A DNA stretch of 6,041 nt, taken from positions 17,487-23,527 of the forward strand of contig QHRC01000051.1 in the NCBI GenBank assembly GCA_003219995.1, in the 5' to 3' direction. Position 1 is the first letter of the stretch. Each line of letters starts with the position of its first letter. Source of the stretch: Verrucomicrobiota bacterium. GTDB taxonomy: Bacteria > Verrucomicrobiota > Verrucomicrobiia > Chthoniobacterales > UBA10450. The notes under the pieces were generated by a model, which did no database searches, was not told the origin of the DNA, and was given only the letters and a program-made list of their open reading frames with translations. A program made the position numbers and the translations under genes. Positions 1-5,506 of this stretch are shown in pieces.

Positions 1-614
1 CTTTGCGCTCGTAAAGTTTCTCGATCGACTCGATCGCTTCCATCACCTGGTCCTTCATCGAGAGCATCTGCCCTTTGAAGCGGTCTTCACCGACCGCAAA
101 GATTCTCTGCTCCACTTCATCGAGAAGGTTGCTCACTTCGTCCTGTTCCTCGTAGGCGCGGCGCACGCTCTCGGTGGAAGCGGTAATGATCTGGCGCAGA
201 ATGTATTTGTCGCGGACGATCTCGAGGTAGTAGCCGACGTTCGCGGCAGTCGGCACAAAGGTAAACAAGCTAGTGACAAACGCGGCGCCGCCGACACTCT
301 CGAGCAAATTTCGATCGCGCAGCACTTGCGTAAACGTAATCAGATCGATGGCCTGGCCGGCGTTCCAAAGATCGACCAGCACGTTGTAGATGGTCTGGTG
401 CGCCGGAACGTAAAAGTATTCCTCATTAATTTTCTCGACGCACTCGGCAGACACCTTGCTCCGCTTCCACGCTGTGTGGAGGCGCGCGGTGAATATCGTG
501 CGAAGAGAGGCGAACAACTTTTTCTTCGCTTCGCGCCGCCGAACCTCGGCCAGCGCCATTCCCAGCTGCTTTACGAGGCTCTCCACCAATCCCGGAGGAC
601 GGTTGAGTCGACAT
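1..614 (-). CDS. dnaB: Replicative DNA helicase DnaB, N-terminal part, with apparent frameshift (3' end outside window)
   Basis: DnaB is the hexameric helicase that unwinds DNA at the replication fork and recruits primase. Only the N-terminal domain and the start of the linker are visible; the RecA-like ATPase core lies beyond base 1. Translation from ATG 614 gives a low-complexity leader of about 44 residues, then the family motif APPHSVEAEQGV (residues 44-55), and would stop at 426. From base 448 the adjacent frame carries typical DnaB sequence without a stop to the window edge: AECVEKINEEYFYVPAHQ, then QAIDLITFTQVLRD, GGAAFVTSLFTFVPTAANVG, YYLEIVRDKYILRQII and EDRFKGQMLSMKDQVMEAI. Between the blocks the usual stretch resembling LGSML..P is absent, so about 35 nt appear deleted (size judged from memory of the family). 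A gene caller might instead start at ATG 559 in the second frame, which would lose the PPHSVEAEQ motif. The ATG directly follows the rplI stop, so the two genes are probably co-transcribed. The identity is secure; whether the gene is really broken is not. Confidence 0.88.
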
Positions 615-1154
615 TTATTTGGTTTCTTTTTTTCTCCTGAAAAACGAGCGGTGTTTTTTCTCGGGATGTTCCGCAGGGCTTTCTTCCGTCTTCGGCGCTT
701 CCGCCGATTTCACCTCAAATTTAAATTGCGCCGACACGTCATGATGCAATTTGATTGTGACTTCGTGTTCGCCCGTGTCCTTGATCGGCCGCTCCAGCAC
801 GACCTTGTGGCGATCAATCTCCTGGCCAAGTTCGTTCTTCAGTCGAGTGACGATATCTTGCGTGGTGACTGATCCGAACGCCTTGCCCGTCTCGCCGGTG
901 GCCAGGGTGAAGGTCACCCGCAGCTTGCCGATGCGTCGCGTTAGCTCTTCCGCTTCATTCAGCTCGCGCGCCTCACGTTCGGCCCGCTTCTTTTTCAAAT
1001 TATCCAGCTGGCGCAAACTTGCCGGCGTCACTTCGTAAGCTTTGCCGGAGGGGAGGAGATAATTTCGCGCGTAACCGCGCCGCACCTTCACCACATCCGC
1101 TTCGCCGCCCAGCCCGGGCACATTCTCGGTTAAAATGATCTCAGTCGAAGGCAT
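615..1154 (-). CDS. rplI: 50S ribosomal protein L9
   Basis: L9 binds 23S rRNA near the base of the L1 stalk and helps maintain reading frame. The 179-residue protein starts MPSTEIILTENVPGLGGEAD and carries the L9 signature at residues 14-39, including VVKVRRGYARNYLLP. A charged connecting helix follows (about 41-76, LKKKRAEREARELNEAEEL), then the C-terminal domain (about 78-149) with GKAFGSVTTQDI and HEVTIKLHHDVSAQFKFEV. Usual family length is about 150, so residues 150-179 form an extra charged tail rich in Glu and Pro, ending in Lys and Arg. ATG 1154 fits the conserved N-terminus. No clear Shine-Dalgarno sequence precedes it; the leader is AT-rich and palindromic. The gene has its own promoter at 1207-1234 and its stop abuts the dnaB ATG. 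Confidence 0.96.
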   Translation of the reverse strand: MPSTEIILTENVPGLGGEADVVKVRRGYARNYLLPSGKAYEVTPASLRQLDNLKKKRAEREARELNEAEELTRRIGKLRVTFTLATGETGKAFGSVTTQDIVTRLKNELGQEIDRHKVVLERPIKDTGEHEVTIKLHHDVSAQFKFEVKSAEAPKTEESPAEHPEKKHRSFFRRKKETK

Positions 1155-1159
1155 GATTT

Positions 1160-1183
1160 AAAATTTTTCGCGCGGAAAATTTT
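1160..1183 (-). promoter_or_regulatory. Palindromic AT-rich leader just upstream of rplI
   Basis: AAAATTTT occurs at 1160-1167 and again at 1176-1183 around a CG-rich centre (TCGCGCGG on the plus strand). The segment is therefore nearly self-complementary and ends 5 bases before the rplI ATG, inside the predicted 5' UTR. It could form a hairpin near the ribosome-binding region or be a dimeric protein operator. That it is regulatory is inference from its position; the symmetry is seen directly. Confidence 0.4.
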
Positions 1184-1206
1184 TAGCAAGAGGAAACGCG
1201 GAGGCG

Positions 1207-1234
1207 AGTATAGGAGAGGCCAGAAAACTGTCAA
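1207..1234 (-). promoter_or_regulatory. Sigma70-type promoter for rplI-dnaB
   Basis: Read on the minus strand, a perfect -35 box TTGACA (1234-1229) is followed after 16 bases by TATACT (1212-1207), a five-of-six match to the -10 consensus. Transcription would begin near base 1200, giving a leader of about 45 nt before the rplI ATG at 1154. The site lies in the 145-nt gap between cfa and rplI, where a promoter is expected. Both boxes are seen directly; activity is inferred. Confidence 0.75.
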
Positions 1235-1299
1235 CTCGCGAAAACTTTCGGAGTCAACGCCGCAAAAATTAAATCGTCGTGAGTTCAACGGAGTAAATT

Positions 1300-2610
1300 T
1301 TATCGATACCAATCGTTGCGGGTAAGCGGCTGGCTGGTTTGCCCGGCCGGGCTCAGCTTCGCGAGCAAAGTTTGATAAACGGCAATGTGACCGCGGCGAA
1401 ATCCATGCCTGGATCCGGCAAGGTAAAGGCGCCAGACTCGGTAGGTCGTCTCGTCGACAAACGAAAGCGCTTCGGCATGGTGAGCTTCCAGCCGGGCGAG
1501 CCATTGATGCAGCGTAAGCGCGTAATGCTCGCGGAGATTTTCGACGTCGCGAATCTCGAAACCGGACGATTCCGCCGCGCCAAGCATGATGGGCAGTGGC
1601 GGAACGTCCCCGTCAGGAAAAACGTACTGCTCGATGAATGAGCCGTTCCTGTTATCGGGTCGCGCAACAACGCTCTCGCCGATGGCTTGATTAAGGAGAA
1701 CTCCGTCGGGCTTAAGCGCACGATGCACCAACCGGAAATAATCGGGAAGCCGCTCACGGCCGACGTGTTCGGCCATTCCAACGCTGACGATCGCATCGTA
1801 AATTTCGCTCCTGTGCGCAGAGATTTCGCGATAATCGCGCAATTGAATTGTCGCTTTGTCGGTCAATCCTTCTTCCGCGATTCGGGCACGCGCCCAGCTT
1901 GCTTGCGGTTCGCTCAATGTAATTCCTTCTGCCTGCACGCCGAAATGTTTCGCAGCATGAATAACGAGAGCGCCCCAGCCGCAGCCGACGTCAAGAAGGC
2001 GCTGCCCCGGACGCAAGCGCAGTTTGCGGCAGAGATAATCGAGTTTGCGTTTCTGGGCCCAATCGAGGTCATCCTCTGGAGACTCAAAGTATGCGCAGGA
2101 ATACACCATGCGCCGATCAAGCCAGAGGCGATAAAAATCATTTGAAACATCGTAATGAAATGTCACCGCACGCCGATCGCGCTCCGGCGAATGCCGCTTC
2201 CCGCGGATTTGAGGAAGCACTTGGTTCGCGGCCCGCCGAATTATCGATCTTCCGCGCTCCCCGGGCAGTGCCACCAATAGTCCGGCCAGCTTCAGTTTTT
2301 TTTTCCAATTACCCAGGTGAGGGAGAAGAAAATCACCGATTTCAAAGGCGGCTTCCATATCACCCTCGATATCGAAGTCGCCGTGCAGATACGCCTCGGC
2401 CAGACCAACTTCTGTCCCGGGCAAAAACATTCGCGCGAGAGCTCCGGAATGTTTCAGCGAAAACATCGCTGCCCGGGCCCGCCCCTCTGGCCATGCCGTG
2501 CCGTCCCAAAGGCGGACGCCAACTTTGTCTGGCGAAGAGCCGGCGAAAATTTCGCTGAGAACGTGACGCGTTCGCTCTTTAATGCTGTCTTGAGACGAAC
2601 TTGCGCGCAT
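1300..2610 (-). CDS. cfa: Cyclopropane-fatty-acyl-phospholipid synthase family SAM methyltransferase
   Basis: Enzymes of this family add a methylene group from S-adenosylmethionine across the double bond of unsaturated acyl chains in membrane phospholipids. The 436-residue protein has an N-terminal domain (about 1-145) with the usual EAYLHGDFDIEGD motif (72-84). The methyltransferase core follows: FHYDVSNDFYRLWLD (151-165), YSCAYF with the active-site Cys at 172, the SAM loop LLDVGCGWG (205-213), SVGMAEHVG (276-284), EQYVFPDG (327-334), LREHYALTL (359-367) and a C-terminal YRVWRLYLAGS..GF block (390-404). Compared with E. coli Cfa from memory, C139, E239, I268 and Y317 correspond to C172, E281, I310 and Y363, but H266 corresponds to Q308. 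It starts 23 nt after the sufT stop, so the two genes are probably co-transcribed. I see no strong Shine-Dalgarno sequence and no clear terminator after the stop. Family assignment is firm; the exact lipid product is not. Confidence 0.92.
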   Translation of the reverse strand: MRASSSQDSIKERTRHVLSEIFAGSSPDKVGVRLWDGTAWPEGRARAAMFSLKHSGALARMFLPGTEVGLAEAYLHGDFDIEGDMEAAFEIGDFLLPHLGNWKKKLKLAGLLVALPGERGRSIIRRAANQVLPQIRGKRHSPERDRRAVTFHYDVSNDFYRLWLDRRMVYSCAYFESPEDDLDWAQKRKLDYLCRKLRLRPGQRLLDVGCGWGALVIHAAKHFGVQAEGITLSEPQASWARARIAEEGLTDKATIQLRDYREISAHRSEIYDAIVSVGMAEHVGRERLPDYFRLVHRALKPDGVLLNQAIGESVVARPDNRNGSFIEQYVFPDGDVPPLPIMLGAAESSGFEIRDVENLREHYALTLHQWLARLEAHHAEALSFVDETTYRVWRLYLAGSRHGFRRGHIAVYQTLLAKLSPAGQTSQPLTRNDWYR

Positions 2611-2633
2611 CGCGCGGTGCGGGAAATCTCAGG

Positions 2634-3178
2634 TCAGATCATTCCAAGCTTCATTCGGCCCGCTTCACTGATCATGTTCTGGTTCCACGGCGGGTCCCAA
2701 ACGAGTTGGACGTCGGCTTCGTCCACGCCGTCGATCGAAAGAATTTTACTTTGCGCATCGTGCGCGATTGCCGGACCCATCCCGCAGCCCGGAGCAGTCA
2801 ACGTCATTTTCACTTCAACTTTCGTTCCACCGTCATTCTTTTCGATTAAACGGCAATCGTAAACTAAACCAAGATCGACAATGTTAACGGGAATTTCCGG
2901 GTCGAAGCATTGCCGAAGTTGATTCCAAACGTCTTCTTCGGAAACTGCTCCGTTCGTCTTTACGGCCGCCTTCTCCTTCATTTCCGGTTTCGGCTTGTCC
3001 AGACCAAGCGCATCCAAATCTTTTTCAGCGATGCGCGAAAGACCGTACGAAGTTGCGATTGTATAACTTCCGCCCAGCGGGTCGGGATTGTAAACTTCTG
3101 CCCGCTCGGAATCAGGATCACCTCGCAATCGCGGCTCAAAGTAAATTCCGTGTTCTCGTGCATAATCTTTTTTGTCAT
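2634..3178 (-). CDS. sufT: Fe-S cluster assembly protein SufT (DUF59/MIP18 family), apparently frameshifted
   Basis: SufT-type proteins assist maturation of Fe-S proteins. The C-terminal DUF59 domain is intact: SEEDVWNQLRQCFDPEIPVN, then NIVDLGLVYD, TLTAPGCGMGP with the conserved Cys, and VWDPPWNQNMIS before the stop at 2634. Upstream in this frame LGGSYTIATSYGLSRIAEKD is also family-like, but everything before it (a possible TTG start at 3128) is not. The expected N-terminus lies in the neighbouring frame from ATG 3178 or 3163: FTLSRDCEVILIPSGQKFTIP, ending about base 3083. The frames join near 3078-3085. The usual xGTxVxITQ stretch between them is missing, about 25 nt by my recollection of the family. 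The span is not a multiple of three. ATG 3163 is the likelier start because ATG 3178 lies within an interspersed repeat. The cfa gene follows after 23 nt. This may be a pseudogene or a sequence error. Confidence 0.82.
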
Positions 3179-3203
3179 TCTGAGCGAAGTCGAAGAATCT
3201 CTC
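3173..3203. repeat. Widespread interspersed repeat abutting the sufT start
   Basis: The plus strand reads TGTCATTCTGAGCGAAGTCG, continuing into AAGAATCTCTC. I recognise this from memory as a short intergenic repeat found in many unrelated bacteria; its shadow translation reads FVILSEVEES. It has imperfect dyad symmetry, with outer arms ATTCT (3177-3181) and AGAAT (3194-3198) and a short inner CGA/TCG pairing. On the minus strand its edge contributes the ATG at 3178-3176. Copy number cannot be judged from this window. Confidence 0.6.
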
Positions 3204-3256
3204 GCTATTAATCTGACAGTTTCTTTAAGTTAGGTCGTGCCCACTGAACTGCAAGC

Positions 3257-3325
3257 GTTGTAGCTGCCGCCGTCTCTGGCGGCAGAAATCGAAAAACTGC
3301 CGCTGAGGACAGCGGCAGCTACAAC
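3257..3325. repeat. Inverted pair of GTAG-type REP hairpins (REPIN-like element)
   Basis: Two hairpins of identical design face each other. The left one is CTGCCGCC, a 6-nt loop and GGCGGCAG (3264-3285), preceded by GTAG (3260-3263). The right one is CTGCCGCT, a 6-nt loop and AGCGGCAG (3297-3318), followed by CTAC (3319-3322). The outer 14 bases (3257-3270 and 3312-3325) are perfect inverted repeats. An 11-nt spacer (3286-3296) separates the hairpins. A GTAG tetranucleotide directly before a GC-rich palindrome is the known hallmark of REP sequences mobilised by RAYT transposases, and inverted REP doublets are called REPINs. No RAYT gene is in the window. The structure is seen directly; its class is inferred from the hallmark. 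Confidence 0.8.
3292..3318 (-). terminator. Probable intrinsic terminator of the E1-E2 operon
   Basis: On the minus strand the base directly after the E2 stop codon begins a perfect 8-bp GC-rich stem (CTGCCGCT, loop GTCCTC, AGCGGCAG; 3318-3297). TTTTT follows immediately (3296-3292), then CGATTT. This is the layout of a Rho-independent terminator. It is the right-hand hairpin of the REPIN-like element. The T-run is short, so partial read-through into sufT is possible. Confidence 0.6.
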
Positions 3326-4533
3326 CTTGCCAGATCCTCCAGCAATTCGATGATTCGCTTAAGCAAACGCGCCGCCCCGCCGCCATCAATGCTGCGGTGA
3401 TCGAAACTCAGCGTAATCTGAGCTTCCGTTTTGGGAACAAATTCCTTTTTCGCTTCGTCCCACGCCGGGACTTTCTTTCCAACGCCGAGCCCGAGCAGCA
3501 GAGTTTGATCGGGCAGTGGAATCGGCGTGCCCCATTCCACTCCAAACGTCCCAAAATTTGAAACGGTCGCGAGGCCGCCGGCTTGCATGTCCGGAGAAAT
3601 GCGGCGCTTCCGCGCAAGATCGACTAGCTCCTGATATTTTGCCGTAAGATCGGCCAGTGAAGTTTTGTCCGCCGCGCGAATCACCGGCACGATGATTCCA
3701 TCCTGCGCTTCGACCGCGACGCCGATGTCGATGGAACTGGATTGCACGATCCGGTTCCCGATTAATTTTGCGGCCGCGCCGGGATTCTCCGCGAGCGCGA
3801 GCGCGAGCGCACGTGTCGCGTAAAGTCCGGGACCGGGCTTGGGCTCGCGCGATTGTCGATCTTGCAAGACCGGATCGAGATTGACGGACGAGCCGATCGT
3901 CGAAAGCGGCCGCGTCCAACTGCGTCGCATCGCGTCCGCCACTCCGGCGCGAATCGCGGAAGCTTCCTCCGCGGTCTGCGTGTCGATCTTGTCCAGAAAA
4001 TTTTCGAGATCCTTGATTGTGACTCGATTGCCTGCGCCAGTTCCGAAAACTCCCGCGAGATCGGCATTGCTTAATTGCAATTCGGCCATGCGCGCGCGAA
4101 CTCGTGGCGAGAGAAAGCTTGCACCGCGCGTCACGACCGGGACCGGCAAGCCGCCGTCGCGCGATTTCATTTGCGCACCGTCACGCGCAGTCATGGGTTT
4201 GGCGCTTTCTTCCTCACGGCCTGGAATTTCTTCCGCCAGCTCTTGCTGCGGTGGTTCGGGAGCTGTTTTTTTAAACTTAGCGGCGTCTTCTTCGCTGGCT
4301 TCGACGTAACCGAGCACCGTGCCGACGGGATAAGTTTCTTTGACTTGCGCAGTGATCTTGTCGATCTTGCCTTTGCACGGCGTCGTCACGCCCATCACGG
4401 CTTTGTCCGTCTCGACGTCGATGATTTCCTGATCGGCGGTAACCTGGTCGCCTGCCTTCACTTTTACATCGACGACGGTCGCTTCGGCGATGGATTCGCC
4501 CAGCTGCGGCATGATGATCGGAACTTGCGGCAT
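3319..4533 (-). CDS. 2-oxo acid dehydrogenase complex E2 component (dihydrolipoyl acyltransferase)
   Basis: E2 is the structural core of the complex. Its swinging lipoyl arm takes the acyl group from E1 and the C-terminal domain transfers it to CoA. The 404-residue protein has one lipoyl domain (about 1-80) with the lipoylated Lys44 in DVETDKAVM, then an acidic Pro/Glu-rich linker (about 85-135). The peripheral-subunit-binding domain (about 140-180) reads LSPRVRARMAELQL...GNRVTIKDLENFL. The catalytic domain (about 195-404) carries SSIDIGVAVEAQDGIIVPVI, TVSNFGTFGVEWGTP and the active-site motif FDHRSIDGGG (His379, Asp383). The front of the catalytic domain (205-235) is shorter than in classical E2 proteins. 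It begins 4 nt after the E1 beta stop. The last Leu codon and the TAG stop come from the REP-like repeat. The substrate (pyruvate or branched-chain 2-oxo acid) cannot be fixed from sequence alone. Confidence 0.94.
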   Translation of the reverse strand: MPQVPIIMPQLGESIAEATVVDVKVKAGDQVTADQEIIDVETDKAVMGVTTPCKGKIDKITAQVKETYPVGTVLGYVEASEEDAAKFKKTAPEPPQQELAEEIPGREEESAKPMTARDGAQMKSRDGGLPVPVVTRGASFLSPRVRARMAELQLSNADLAGVFGTGAGNRVTIKDLENFLDKIDTQTAEEASAIRAGVADAMRRSWTRPLSTIGSSVNLDPVLQDRQSREPKPGPGLYATRALALALAENPGAAAKLIGNRIVQSSSIDIGVAVEAQDGIIVPVIRAADKTSLADLTAKYQELVDLARKRRISPDMQAGGLATVSNFGTFGVEWGTPIPLPDQTLLLGLGVGKKVPAWDEAKKEFVPKTEAQITLSFDHRSIDGGGAARLLKRIIELLEDLARL

Positions 4534-4537
4534 AAAA

Positions 4538-5506
4538 TTATTCTCGAAGAAGTTTTCTTGCCTTGGCGACGATTGATTTCGCGCTTGGGCGATGCGCGGT
4601 CCAAAGATTTGGATGATACGGAATCGGCGTGTCCTTCGCGTTGATGCGTTGCGGCGGCGCGTCGAGCAAATGGAACCCTTCGCTCGTGACGCGTGAAATT
4701 ACTTCCGCCGTTACGCCGCCAAACGGAAAGGATTCCCCCACGCAGAGCAAACGGCCGGTGCGCGCAACCGAGGCGAGGACAGTTTCGGTGTCGAGTGGTT
4801 TGACCGAGCGAAGATCGACAACTTCGATCTCGAAACCTTCGCTCGCGAGTTGCTCAGCGGCCGCCAGCGCTTCATGCAGCATCGCGCTGTAACTCACAAT
4901 TGTGAGATCGCGACCTTCACGGACAATCCGTGCTTTGCCGGTGGGCAATCCTTCGGCTGGCAGTTTGTCGGCCTTGAGGTGGTAATAAAGATATTTGTGC
5001 TCGCAATAAACGACCGGGTCGTCGATCGCCACCGCTTCAATCAACATCGTGTAGGCATCTTCCACCGTCGCCGGGGTCATCACGATGAGACCCGGGTAAT
5101 GCGCGTAAATCGATTCCATGCTCTGGCTGTGAAACGGGCCGCTCCCTTTCGTTCCGCCGGAGGGCAGTCGGACGGTGATTGGCACTGGAACGTTCGTGCG
5201 CCAGTAATGCGTGCCGGCGTTATTCAGGATTTGATTGAGCGCGATGCTGGAAAAATCGGCGAATTGCATCTCGACAATCGGCCGCATTCCGTGCAGCGCC
5301 GCCCCGATCGCCGTGCCGACGATCGCGTCTTCACTGATCGCCTTGTTCAACACCCGCCCGGGAAATTCTTTGGCCAGACCTTTGGTTGCTTTAAACGCGC
5401 CGCCGAAAGCTCCGCCGACGTCCTGCCCGTAAATGAAAACGCGCTCGTCATCACGCAACAATTTCGCCTGCGCTTCACGGATCGCTTCGAGATAAGTGAT
5501 GCTCAT
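4538..5506 (-). CDS. 2-oxo acid dehydrogenase E1 component, beta subunit
   Basis: E1 beta pairs with E1 alpha in an alpha2beta2 enzyme that uses thiamine diphosphate to decarboxylate a 2-oxo acid and acylate the E2 lipoyl group. The 322-residue length matches the family (about 325). Motifs in order: VFIYGQDVGGAFGG (23-36), AISEDAIVGTAIGAALHGMR (56-75) with the Glu59 expected to activate the cofactor, VEMQFADF (78-85), GPFHSQSMES (123-132), and the C-terminal domain with VVDLRSVKPLDTETV (229-243) and GESFPFGGVTAEV (257-269). ATG 5506 overlaps the E1 alpha stop in an ATGA quartet, indicating translational coupling. The stop is 4 nt before the E2 start. Annotators would use names such as pdhB or bkdA2/acoB; the sequence supports the family, not the substrate. 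Confidence 0.95.
   Translation of the reverse strand: MSITYLEAIREAQAKLLRDDERVFIYGQDVGGAFGGAFKATKGLAKEFPGRVLNKAISEDAIVGTAIGAALHGMRPIVEMQFADFSSIALNQILNNAGTHYWRTNVPVPITVRLPSGGTKGSGPFHSQSMESIYAHYPGLIVMTPATVEDAYTMLIEAVAIDDPVVYCEHKYLYYHLKADKLPAEGLPTGKARIVREGRDLTIVSYSAMLHEALAAAEQLASEGFEIEVVDLRSVKPLDTETVLASVARTGRLLCVGESFPFGGVTAEVISRVTSEGFHLLDAPPQRINAKDTPIPYHPNLWTAHRPSAKSIVAKARKLLRE

Noticed and set aside
426..614. Independent 62-residue small protein downstream of rplI
   Set aside because: Its second half contains the DnaB motif PPHSVEAEQGV, so it is the true start of dnaB rather than a separate gene.
1235..1299. Terminator after cfa
   Set aside because: The region has T-rich patches but no GC-rich hairpin directly before them.
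1130..1504. Minus-strand open frame spanning the cfa end and the rplI promoter
   Set aside because: It overlaps cfa in another frame, covers the promoter and enters rplI out of frame; no protein-like motif.
2091..2862. Plus-strand open frames across the cfa/sufT junction (2091-2558, 2317-2862)
   Set aside because: Shadows of cfa and sufT; compositions are rich in Arg/Pro/Ser with no recognisable domain.
3060..3090. Programmed -1 frameshift in sufT
   Set aside because: No canonical slippery heptamer is seen in the overlap, and a simple slip would not restore the missing conserved residues.
3179..3256. Possible sufT promoter (TTGCAG, 16-nt gap, TAACTT on the minus strand)
   Set aside because: Both boxes match the consensus poorly and there is no supporting evidence; a promoter is expected in this gap but cannot be placed.
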